Source: Marasmius tenuissimus
Lineage: Eukaryota; Basidiomycota; Agaricomycetes; Agaricales; Marasmiaceae
Direction of reading: 5' to 3'
Length of the DNA stretch: 64,000 nt
Assembly (NCBI GenBank): GCA_029532415.1
Contig: JAQOTA010000054.1
Location: 1,364,001 to 1,428,000, forward strand
Part shown: piece after piece, positions 23,973-33,429 of the stretch
How the letters are laid out: the number at the start of each line of letters is the position of its first letter
How positions within the stretch are numbered: position 1 is the stretch's first letter
Made by a program: the position numbers and the translations under genes
The notes under the pieces: model-generated
What the model saw: the letters and a program-made list of their open reading frames with translations, nothing else
Database searches by the model: none
Told to the model about the DNA's origin: nothing

Positions 23973-25762
23973 ATGATTACTCGATTCTCAATTGTAACAC
24001 TCGTTTTCTTCATCATCTCGATTGCTCTGGTTATTCACCCCCTCGTATTTTGGTTTCGACTTCCTTATCTTGGGCGGAGAAAGGTGTCGTTGGATTTATT
24101 GACAGCACCTATCATCACGATCGTCATTCTTTGGGCTGCTCAATGTTTGGGGCCCGAGCAGGTACGTCCTGTTTCTTGTGAAACACCCAGGATTCCAGTA
24201 GACTGACCACCTGGATATTCAGATACGAAATGGGATTGCTGGCGCAGGTCAGTCTTGATTTCGAGGCACCCGTGAATATTTGCTCAGAGATCTCTGTTCA
24301 TAGATGGCATAAAGCCTTACAACATCCTCATTCTGTTCTTCTCTCTCGCTTACATGGCCATCACCCTCGACATCACAGGAGCCTTCCAAGCTGCCGCGTT
24401 CTGGGTCAGCAACAAATCCGGCTCCTCCAGCTACAGACTTTTCACCTACTTCTACCTCATGCTCACCCTCCTCGGTGTCATCCTCGGAAACGACCCCGTC
24501 GTCCTCTCTGGGACAGTCTTTCTTATATATTACACCAACGCTACAGGACTCGACCCTATCCCCTGGCTCATCACAGAGTTTGCCGTGGCAAATACAGCGA
24601 GTATGGTTCTCTTTGTGGGGAACTTGACCAATGTTACGATTTGCGAGGGGTTTAGGATCAACAACGTGGCTTTTACAGCGTATACGATCTTGCCTTTCGT
24701 TGGGTGTATCGTTACAGCGTATTTTGTCCTGGCGGGGCAGTTCCTTGCGACGGGAAAGATTCCGAGAAAGCTTCAGCATGTGGGGCATTTGAATCCAAGG
24801 GGAGTGCTTCGCGATCCGGTGGGAGCTTGGGTAGGCGGGTGTTTGTTGGGGACTTGTTTGGTGGTGGTTATCGTCCTCAGTTTCTTCGATGTAGACGTTT
24901 GGATGATTACGCTACCGTTTGCGGTGGTAAAGATCATCTGGGACCTTTGTTGGGACCACTACCGGTACATCACTGGGAAGATTCCACCCAGCCGACCGGG
25001 AGTGACGAGGAGAGAGCGAACGTGATGTCGGACGACTCAATGCTCTCAGAACTTAAACGAGCGATGCATGTGCAGGAAGACTCGAACGAACAGAGAAATA
25101 GGAAGAGGGAAGATCCAGCCACGCTATCTCCTACGCTAGATGGAACGACGATACCAACACAATCGAAATCAAGGGACGAAGAACCTACGAGCCCGGTAAT
25201 CTTCCCCGCCCTCCAGCACCGTCTTTGCGACCTTCACGCCTCTCTACACGCCCACTTCCCCACTTTCTTCACAGCCTTGCCTCGTCTCCCCTTTGCTTTG
25301 GCTCCCTTCTCCTTCTCGCAGTTCATCCTCATCGAAGCCCTAGTTCACCAAGGCTGGATCGACGTCTTCGCCCGATGGCTCATCCTCGCCTCCAACAACG
25401 GTCAAATGCACCCTACTCTCTGGCTCATCGGCGTCCTCGGGGTCATCCTCTGCAACATTGCGGGAACCAACATTGGTGCCACAATCCTTCTCACCAAAGT
25501 CGTCCGCACAGCTGGTCCGAGTCTATCCCCCGAAACGACTCGAGCCGCAGGCGTAGCGTTGGCCGTTACGAGTAACATCGGCGCTGTCAGTTTTACTTTT
25601 TCTGCCAGCTTGGCGGGACTGTTGTGGAAGTCGATTATTGAGCAGAAAGGGATTGGGATTGGGCAGGGCATGTTTGCGAAGTGGAATTTGGGTCCGATTT
25701 TGGTTATGACGGGGGTTGGGTTGGGGATTGTGTCGGCGGAGATGGCGGTCTTGTATCGGTAG
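23973..25762 (+). CDS. ArsB/NhaD-superfamily ion transporter (membrane anion or Na+/H+ carrier)
   Basis: The ATG at 23973 opens a first membrane helix (IVTLVFFIISIALVIHPLVFW). Intron 1 ends CTGGATATTCAG|ATACGA. A second intron rebuilds NGIAGA|DGIKPYNIL. Then come FFSLAYMAITLDITGAFQAAA, LGVILGNDPVVLSGT, NTASMVLFVGNLTNV, several more helices, a hydrophilic loop, and a C-terminal half with GVILCNIAGTNIGATILLTK and SNIGAVSFTFSASLAGLLW. The paired G-N-D-P and G-T-N-I-G discontinuous-helix motifs are typical of the ion-transporter superfamily that includes ArsB, NhaD and citrate carriers. The frame changes at about 25012. A 74-nt intron (GGA|gtgacg ... gtgcag|GAAGAC) reconnects the halves in frame, so this is one gene. 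About 10-12 helices are expected. The substrate cannot be told. Confidence 0.8.
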
Positions 25763-26271
25763 GGACTCTATGTATTTTGATTGGATTCCGTATATTGAGA
25801 TCAGGAATTTGGACAAAGTCGGTGGTTCAACGTTTGATGAGGCTTGAAATTGAAATTTGAGCGAGATTCGACTCTCGAGTGCTTTGCCGGTGGCCCGGGC
25901 CGCCGTCCCTGCAACTCTGCAACTGTCTTGACTCCAACTTCCCTCGGCTCTTTCCCTTTCCTTCACTGTCGTCGTGCCCAGCTATCATCGTTTTCGTTCC
26001 GTCTGGACGCTCCATATAATGTATCATGAGGATGCCCGGGATGGATCCTTCTCCCATGCTATCTTTTATGTCAGCTCACGCTGACGGGAGTTCTATTCAG
26101 ACATCGATCTCGACAATTTCCCCAATCTGGGTTGTCCTTGGGCGCTACAGGGCTGATACTTGCCTCGTGAGGGACTTCTGACAGGTCTATGGATGTCACG
26201 TTTGACTCTCAATCACATACGCTCGTACTGTGAGCGTGTCGATAGACCGGCGCTCTCAACCCGACAACAAC
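25763..26271. other. Intergenic (0.5 kb)
   Basis: It contains the 3' UTR of the transporter and the promoter of the DUF4246 gene. No additional element recognised. Confidence 0.5.
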
Positions 26272-28152
26272 ATGTCTGATACGACGAGTCCTGACACGAC
26301 GAAACTCCCCGGTTTTGGCCTCCCGGTCAACACGCTTCCGAGGTATAAAATTGCAAAGTATCCGTCCTCGTCAAAATCAAGCAGACTCTGTTTCCCCAAC
26401 GCCATCACCTCGTGGTGTGCCTCCAACATTCTGGTGAGAGAGCAGACGATGCTCTCTATGATGAACGAGATCACGGAAAAACCAGAGTGGGACCGGAAAG
26501 TAAGCGATGAGACGATTGTCGCCAAGTGGAAGGATGAGGCATTGAATAAAGAGGGAGTTGATTTCTCGGAGGCGATGTTCAACTACGTGAGTCCTCTCCT
26601 CGTGGATTCCAAGACTACTCGTGGATATGAACCTTGGTTTGAATTACAGTGCATTGCGGAACTCCGCGAAAAGGCTTCCTATTTTTCTCAGACCGGACAT
26701 GCCATTGTCCTCGATGCTGAAGCAGCCATCTTCAAATCAGATACCGCCATTCCTACCTCGCTCTGTGAAGAACTCAAGGCTGCCGTTGGGCCCCTCGAGA
26801 ATGTCCCCAGTCAACATAAAGACTGGCATCCCGGTTCTGACGAGAAGGTCCTCGACCTTGTTCACCCATCTCTCTATCCCCTCATCTACGGAAAGTCCCG
26901 CGTCCTCCCCTCAGGTCGTACCACACTCTCCGACTGTCTCGGAAGGTGCGATGAGGGTGTCGTCGTACCCAAACCAAGTGAAGAAGAGGTAGACCTTGCC
27001 CAAAATCGTGACGGATACTACGGATCCAAACAACTCAACTACTGGTCAGATCGCTACCAATGGTTACCCTGCGAGGTCGCTTTCCGTGACGAGCAAGTAG
27101 CGATCACGAGCTATATTAATAACTTGCATCCTCAGCGACATGAAGCGCTCTACACCGTTCTGGAGAAGATAATTGCCAGGACGATCCCGCTTTGGAATGA
27201 CTGTCTCTCGTATTTCGATTCAGAATTGGCGCGGTCTCGGTTTTCTGGTGTCGATGGAGCTGAATACGAATATCCTCTGGGGGAGGAGAGGCCACTTGAT
27301 CCCGATGAGGACCCGGAGGATGACGATAGATGGGACCGGGACGAGCAGTGGGTGAGAGATAATCGAATCTTGATCCAGCCCGAACCTGGTGATTATAGCA
27401 CCAACGGGCGACCAGCGATACGCGAAATTCTCTCACAAGTCGATCTCGGGAGGGATTGGAAAGAACAGGGCCTTCAAATTATCGTCAAGCTGGCGAATAT
27501 CGAGCTTCGTCCTGAAGAGGGAAAAACATCGTACGAAGGGGGTACATGGCACATCGAAGGGCAGCTCAATGAACACATCTGCGCGAGTGCTTTGTACTAC
27601 TACGAACAATCGAACATCACCGAGAGTCGGCTCAGCTTCCGACAACTCACGGATGGGCAGGAGCTGGTCGAGAAGAGGTATCCACAGGGTGACTACGAAG
27701 GATTGGAGGAGCTCTATGGGGTGAGGCAGTTCGGTCCGGCATTGCAGAATTTGGGGTCGGTGGTCACGAAGGAAGGGAGACTTTTGGTTTTCCCGAACGT
27801 TTTACAGCATCGAGTGCAGCCTTTTGAGCTTGCAGATCCCTCGAAACCTGGATACAGGAAGATCCTTGCCCTGTTCCTCGTCGATCCGTATATCAGAACG
27901 CTCTCCACTGCCCATGTCCCCCCTCAGCAGAAAGATTGGTGGGCGGATGTCGTGAGACAGAATCAGTCAACGAGACTGGGGAAATTGCCCATCGAGCTGA
28001 TGGATCATGTCGTAGAGATGACAGAAGAATGGCCAATTTCGTTAGGAGAGGCGAAGAGGGTTAGGGAAGATCTGATGGACAGTCGGAAGATATATGTGGA
28101 CAAGGTGAACGAGGACTTTGAGGGAGAAGGTTTCTCGTTTTGCGAGCATTGA
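26272..28152 (+). CDS. DUF4246 family protein (fungal), probable 2OG-Fe(II) oxygenase-like fold
   Basis: A single uninterrupted frame, unusual in this window. The ATG at 26272 (MSDTTSPDTTKLPGFGLPVN) is the first true ATG; the frame extends 14 codons upstream with a GTG. The protein is 626 residues. Family-typical text includes LPGFGLPVNTLP, HPSLYPLIYGKSRVL, LNYWSDRYQWLPCEVAF, LANIELRPEEGKTSYEGGTWHIEGQLNEHICASALYY, and VLQHRVQPFEL...PGYRKILALFLVDPY, which match the DUF4246 proteins common in ascomycetes and agarics. The order W-H-x-E ... Q-H-R-V ... G-Y-R-K resembles the HxD/E...H...R facial triad and 2-oxoglutarate anchor of Fe(II) dioxygenases. The oxygenase idea is inference; the family name is by recognition. 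The tail (from about residue 565) is acidic and helical. Confidence 0.85.
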   Translation: MSDTTSPDTTKLPGFGLPVNTLPRYKIAKYPSSSKSSRLCFPNAITSWCASNILVREQTMLSMMNEITEKPEWDRKVSDETIVAKWKDEALNKEGVDFSEAMFNYVSPLLVDSKTTRGYEPWFELQCIAELREKASYFSQTGHAIVLDAEAAIFKSDTAIPTSLCEELKAAVGPLENVPSQHKDWHPGSDEKVLDLVHPSLYPLIYGKSRVLPSGRTTLSDCLGRCDEGVVVPKPSEEEVDLAQNRDGYYGSKQLNYWSDRYQWLPCEVAFRDEQVAITSYINNLHPQRHEALYTVLEKIIARTIPLWNDCLSYFDSELARSRFSGVDGAEYEYPLGEERPLDPDEDPEDDDRWDRDEQWVRDNRILIQPEPGDYSTNGRPAIREILSQVDLGRDWKEQGLQIIVKLANIELRPEEGKTSYEGGTWHIEGQLNEHICASALYYYEQSNITESRLSFRQLTDGQELVEKRYPQGDYEGLEELYGVRQFGPALQNLGSVVTKEGRLLVFPNVLQHRVQPFELADPSKPGYRKILALFLVDPYIRTLSTAHVPPQQKDWWADVVRQNQSTRLGKLPIELMDHVVEMTEEWPISLGEAKRVREDLMDSRKIYVDKVNEDFEGEGFSFCEH

Positions 28153-28439
28153 GCGAGGTGTAGACGGCCAACTCGATCGCCCTCAGCAAACGTGTGGCTA
28201 GAGTTGCAGCGACGAGAATGTGAATTCTAAGGGCGTTGTATGGAGGAGTCTACTTTGTATTTATATTTACAGGCAGGGCATACATGATGGTCGATACAAT
28301 TACATGAATATAGCTACTAACTAGAGCGAAAGCCAAGAAATGAGATGAGTCGAGATGCGAGTCGTGATCAGGAAGGGAAAGCCATATGGTAAAAAACACA
28401 TTAACGTAGAGTATAGGTCCGAGCGTGTCCACAGCAAAA

Positions 28440-31400
28440 TCAACCAGAGCACATAACACAAGCTTCCTTGTTCTCAATCGAGCACATCAGCTTGGCCTCC
28501 TCCAATTCCCTCGCCTTCTGCCTCTGCAACGCAGCAGCAAACTCGGGATCTGCCTCCGCAGCCTTCCTCGTCTTCTCATCCAATGACAGTGCGTCCAGGC
28601 TGTCCGTCGCTGTAGCTACGGGCGACTTTTCGGGTGTTGATGGTGTCGGGGTAGGGAGACCACCACTCGAAGAAGGAGCAACAGTCACCGACGACGTCGA
28701 GGACGACGCTGAGACCGAAGCAACAGCGGGCGAAGCCGTTGTCGTCGCGGTAGTTGGCGCCGTCGCAGTAGACGGCTGCTTCTCCGTGCCCGCCTTCCCT
28801 TGCTGAGCCTTCGCCACCTTCAACACGCTCTGATCAACCGTGAACTGGATCGCCTGCGCAGCGGGTCTCGTCCTCAAGTAGTACATGCCCGTCTTCAACC
28901 CCTTCTTCCATCCGTAGAAATGCATACTCGTCAATTGACCCATGGTCGGCGCGCTTAGATGAACGTTGAGACTCTGGCTCTGGCAGATAAACGCTCCACG
29001 ATCAGCGGCGAGGTCCAAGACTTTCTTTTGTGAGATTTCCCAGACGGTCTTGTAGATCGCCTTGATGTTGTCGGGGATGTTGGGGATGTTTTGGACGGAA
29101 CCGTTGTGGGCGATGATCATGTTCTTCATGTTGTCGTCCCAAAGTCCGAGGTCGACGAGGTCACGAAGGAGCCAGGGGCAAACGACCTGGAATTCACCAG
29201 CCAGGACACGACGGGTGTAGATGTTACTAGAGAGAACGTATCAGCAAATCTGAAAGAATAGACGGAAAAAAATAAATAAATAAATAATCAGACAACTGAC
29301 CTCGTGTAAGGCTCGAAGCACTCGTTGTTTCCAAGCATCTGACTGGTCGACGCAGTGGGCATCGGGGCAGTCAACAGAGAGTTCCTCAAACCGTGGCGGG
29401 CGATCTTCTCCTTCAACTCATCCCAGTTCCACAGATCCGTAGGTGTGACGTCCCACATGTCAAACTGAAGCTGACCCTGCTGTGCGGGACTTCCCTCCCA
29501 AGTCTCATACGGTCCATCAACAGCAGCGACCTCACAAGAAGCCTCGAGTGCACCATGGTAGATCGTTTCAAAGATCTGGATGTTCAGAGCCTTGGCCTCG
29601 GGAGACTCGAAAGGAAGACGGAGAGCCATGAAGGTATCAGCGAGACCTTGCACACCAATACCGATAGGACGGTGGCGCATGTTTGAACGGCGAGCCGTCG
29701 GGACAGGGTAGAAGTTGACGTCGATGATGCGGTTGAGGTTGAAGGCGACAACCTTGGTCACCGCGTGGAGCTTCTTGAAATCGAACTTGCCCTCACGGAC
29801 GAAGGTGGGGAGGGCGACAGAGGCAAGGTTACAGACGGCGGTCTCGTCGGGGGAGGAGTATTCCATGATCTCAGTGCAAAGGTTGGAGGACTTGATGACA
29901 CCAAGGTTCTTTTGGTTGGATTTTCCTATGCAGCACACATCAGTGGGACGCTTCGAACGAATATGGAAGAATACTTACTGTTCGCGTGGTCCTTGTAACA
30001 CATGAAGGGGGTACCAGTCTCGACTTGTGCCTCCAAGATAGCGTACCAGAGTTTCTGCGCAGGGATGGTCTCCCGAGCACGACCTTCCTTCTCGTATCGC
30101 TCATACAGAGCCTCGAACTCGTCGCCATAGACTTCATGGAGTCCTGGTGCTTCGTTCGGACAGAAGAGAGACCAATTTTGACCAGCCTCGACACGCTTCA
30201 TGCTGATGGCAAGTCAGTAAATAGCATCATGAAGATAAGATAAACATACAAGAGATCGGAAATCCAAAGGGCGTAGAACAGATCACGAGCTCGGACTTCT
30301 TCCTTGCCATGGTTCTTCCTCAAATCGATGAAAGCGAAGATGTCGGCATGCCAAGGCTCGATGTACATGGCAAAGGCACCAGGTCGCTTGTTACCGCCCT
30401 GGTCGACATAGCGAGCAGTGGCATCGTACGCGCGAAGCATGGGCACGATACCGTTGGAGTAGCCATTGGTTCCGGCGATGTAAGACCTGCAAAGTAGTTC
30501 AGCCTACAACCGCAGGCCAGCATGAGTCAGAGACGAACCCTGTGGCACGAATGTTATGGATGTGCAGGCCAATCCCTCCTGCGCACTTGCTGATCATAGC
30601 GCACTCCTTGAGAGTATCGTAGATACCTTCGATAGAGTCGTCCTTCATTGCAACGAGGAAACATGACGAGAGCTGAGGATGAGGAGTACCGGCATTGAAG
30701 AGCGTCGGTGAGGCGTGAGTGAAGTATTTTTCGGACATGAGATTGTAGGTCTCCAAAACTCGGTCGATGTCGCGACCGTGAATACCAACAGCGCAACGCA
30801 TGATCATGTGTTGTGGTCGTTCAGCGACTCGTCCATTGATTCGGAGGAGGTATGAGCGCTCGAGGGTTTTGAATCCAAAGCTACAATCGCACTGTGAGAA
30901 CGAGGCTGTGACTAAGTATCGAAGAGACTCACAAGTTGTAGTTGAAGTCTCGGTTGTATATTATCGCGGAATCCAGGATGTCTTTGTTCTCTTGGACGAT
31001 TTCGTATACGTCTTTCGCTATCATACTGGCGGACTTGCCATTCTTAGGGTTTACTGAGGGAATATCAGAAGCAGGCAGAAGGAGACCTTGCAACGAACCC
31101 ACCGTATTCATGTAGGTCTTTGACGACCGATGAGAAGGTCTTCTTGGTTTCCTTGTGGAGATTGGAGATGGCAATGCGAGCAGCGAGAATAGCATAGTCG
31201 GGATGTTTCGTAGTAAGGTATGCTGCAGTCTCTGCAGCGAGGTTCTGTGAACGCGAGAACAATTAGCAGCTGATCAAGTTAGACCTAGTTGGCTACACAC
31301 ATCAAGCTCAACAGTCGTAACCCCTTGATAAACACCCTGCACAACCTTCTGTGTGACCCTAGAACATGACATCAATCTTCGAGCATCCGATATAAGCACG

Positions 31401-31704
31401 CGTTGCATACTCAATAGGATTCACGTAGTTCAAGTCCAAGCCATAACATAACTTGTCTATCCGCGAGGTGATCTGGTCACGATGGAGACACGTCAGACGC
31501 GTCGAAACGACGAGAACAGCAGCTGCCACACACCTTATCGAATTGGATACGCTCCTTGCGTCTGTAGAAGAAAAATCCCGTTGAGCGAGCTGAACATAAC
31601 GCGTGTACCTCGCGTGTCTACGTACCCATCTGTGAAAACATGAGGCTTGATTTTTACGCGTCAAGAGATAAGAAAGACGTACCTCGCTTGAAAACGTACT
31701 GCAT
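28440..31704 (-). CDS. RNR1: Ribonucleoside-diphosphate reductase large subunit (class I, R1)
   Basis: This subunit reduces NDPs to dNDPs with the R2 subunit. The ATG at 31704 begins MQYVFKR; a 4-nt exon (31626-31629) and the next exon complete [12 protein letters not shown], the start of the ATP-cone. Landmarks: [65 protein letters not shown] with the first catalytic Cys, [55 protein letters not shown] with the radical Cys, Glu and second active Cys, [19 protein letters not shown], and [20 protein letters not shown] with the radical-relay Tyr pair. The C-terminus is a long Ala/Ser/Thr-rich linker ending EACVMCSG, which carries the shuttle CxxC. At least eight short introns are present. Several MluI boxes lie in the promoter and first introns. 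Confidence 0.97.
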
Positions 31705-31972
31705 TATGAAAAGGAAGAATGTAGATGCAGTATAAGGTGACCGAGGGAGAAGGGGTAGGTGGTGGTTGAAGGTGAAGAAACCGTATCGGAACGAGGAAGT
31801 GCTTTATAAGATTTTGTCGTGACCGTGACAAATTTTGTTTGTCACACGCGGGTCCGGGGGTTCAACGAAGTCATTGGGCTGCCTAACGCGTGTTTCGACC
31901 CTCTTTACTTTCCTGTTACATACAAAATCTGGCTAAATAACATAGGATCCCAATTGTAGTCTATTGACGCGT
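31497..31972. promoter_or_regulatory. Cluster of five MluI cell-cycle boxes (ACGCGT) at the RNR1 5' end
   Basis: Perfect ACGCGT occurs at 31497-31502, 31599-31604 and 31656-31661 (inside the first introns of RNR1) and at 31886-31891 and 31967-31972 (upstream, in the divergent promoter). Near-matches with a GCGCGT or CGCG core lie at 31979-31984, 32025-32030 and 32057-32066. In yeasts ACGCGT is bound by MBF/DSC1 and drives G1/S transcription of RNR genes (established knowledge). Function here is inferred. Confidence 0.7.
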
Positions 31973-32200
31973 TCAAATAGCGCGTTTTTATTTATTGAGC
32001 CTCCAGAGCGAACTATTCAACGAAGCGCGTTGTTTGGGAATCTTTTGTAGTGTATCCGCGTCGCGTTTCAAACCCCGCTCACAATAAAAAATCGCCTTAC
32101 GGCTGGTGAGTAATCATATCATCTCATTATTCCCGATCCAACAAATCAACACCACAAAGCGCGCACCAATTCAATTCCATCACCTTGTTGCCGAACAAAC
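31705..32200. other. Divergent promoter region shared by RNR1 and the small basic protein
   Basis: About 0.5 kb between two divergent starts. It contains the TATA-like box and two upstream MluI boxes noted separately, plus several CGCG-core repeats. If MBF binds here, both genes could be G1/S regulated. No other gene seen. Confidence 0.55.
31802..31808 (-). promoter_or_regulatory. TATA-like box of RNR1
   Basis: TATAAAG on the minus strand, 98-104 bp upstream of the RNR1 ATG. It lies between the start codon and the upstream MluI boxes, as expected for a core promoter. Assignment is by sequence and spacing only. Confidence 0.45.
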
Positions 32201-32867
32201 ATGTCGTCGTCGAGCAGGAAACGTAAATCAGATGCCGTTCAAGACGCGCCCGAGCCTGTTGCTTCCAAGAGAGCGCGTCTTTTGGTCGACGCGATCCTCT
32301 CAGACGCCGGCAACTATCATGACGAGGACCTTGCGAGGTCTTCATTCGTCGAACTCGCCAAATACGCGCGTAGCTTGGAAGAGAAGGTGAATGCAAGCAA
32401 ACCAAAGGAAAAGTCACCGGCAGAACTCGAGGTAGCGGCTGAGAAACTTAGAGCTGCTGCCAGAAGTGGGATCAAGAAGCAGATGACGGTACGTAGTGTC
32501 GTTTCAATTGACCGGGACTTTTCTGATCATCGTGTGGTTGAACAGTGGAAGCCCTCCTGTAAGACAGGTTCCTCGAAGTGGGCTTACGATGGTGTCTGCA
32601 ATGACCCTGCGGTTTTCGGTGCGATGTTGAGGTTAGGTGGTCCACCAACCTTCAAGGCAAAGAAGATGACTGCCGAAGAATTCCAAGACATTATGGGCTC
32701 TATCGAAGGACATGCAAGGTATAACTGAATAATGAAAGTTTGTCCATGTCCACGATGCTCACCTTGTCACGAACAGATACAACACATTGTACATGCGTGG
32801 AAATGTCAACATTCAGTGGAAGGCTGAGGAGGGAACCTTCAAGTTCAGTGGAATGCACGGCTGTTAA
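32201..32867 (+). CDS. Small conserved-looking nuclear protein, unknown function
   Basis: The ATG at 32201 starts MSSSSRKRKSDAVQDAP...ASKRAR, with two basic clusters that look like a bipartite nuclear signal. A helical charged segment follows (SSFVELAKYARSLEEKVNAS). Intron 1 (ATGACG|gtacgt ... gaacag|TGGAAG) leads to a C-terminal domain starting WKPSCKTGSSKWAYDGVC. Intron 2 (AG|gtataa ... gaacag|A) rebuilds GHARYNTLYMRGNVNIQW; the protein ends FKFSGMHGC at TAA 32867. It is about 180 residues. I do not recognise a named family. The small C-terminal domain, rich in Trp, Gly and Cys, looks folded and constrained. Its divergent promoter is shared with RNR1, so a chromatin or S-phase role is possible but unproven. 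Confidence 0.65.
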
Positions 32868-33429
32868 TTATTCCTATCGCTAGTGAACGGACGTCCGCTC
32901 TCGATACCCTCGATAGCATACAACATTACTTAGTACATATTATAACTCGTTCAGTAAGCACTTTCCTTGGTATACAATCCGATGTAATCACTGGTTTCAC
33001 CTAACCCTCTTGTTGCCCTCTTGTCCTCTTCGTTCGGAAGATCGATACTAGTACTGAGGATGCCAGTACCGGACCTGTACGCTCATTCAGAACCTCCGGC
33101 CGCCCTGATCATTGAGTGCAACGATCCCAAGTGGGTAGTTATCAGGTTGTGAACGTGTCAGGATGGAAACGAGACCTTGGCGGGCTTTGGGTGAATTCGT
33201 TCGCCATGGGTGGAATTCTTCTACCCGGTGTTGTCAAAAGATGACAGTTTCTGGCTTGTGGCTACCGCAGGAACCCTGTAGCCAACTGTCAATCGACATC
33301 AATCGTTGTGTTACTGGAGCCCTGGCGCTCCTCACCAGGTAATATTTCCGAGTTCATGGTCAAACAGCCCTGAAGTTCTGGGAGCTATATACCACCCGGT
33401 CGTACACGAACCACCCCACAATTTCGCCC
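32868..33429. other. Intergenic (0.56 kb)
   Basis: Between the small nuclear protein and copy 1 of the orphan membrane protein. No gene, RNA or repeat recognised. Confidence 0.5.
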
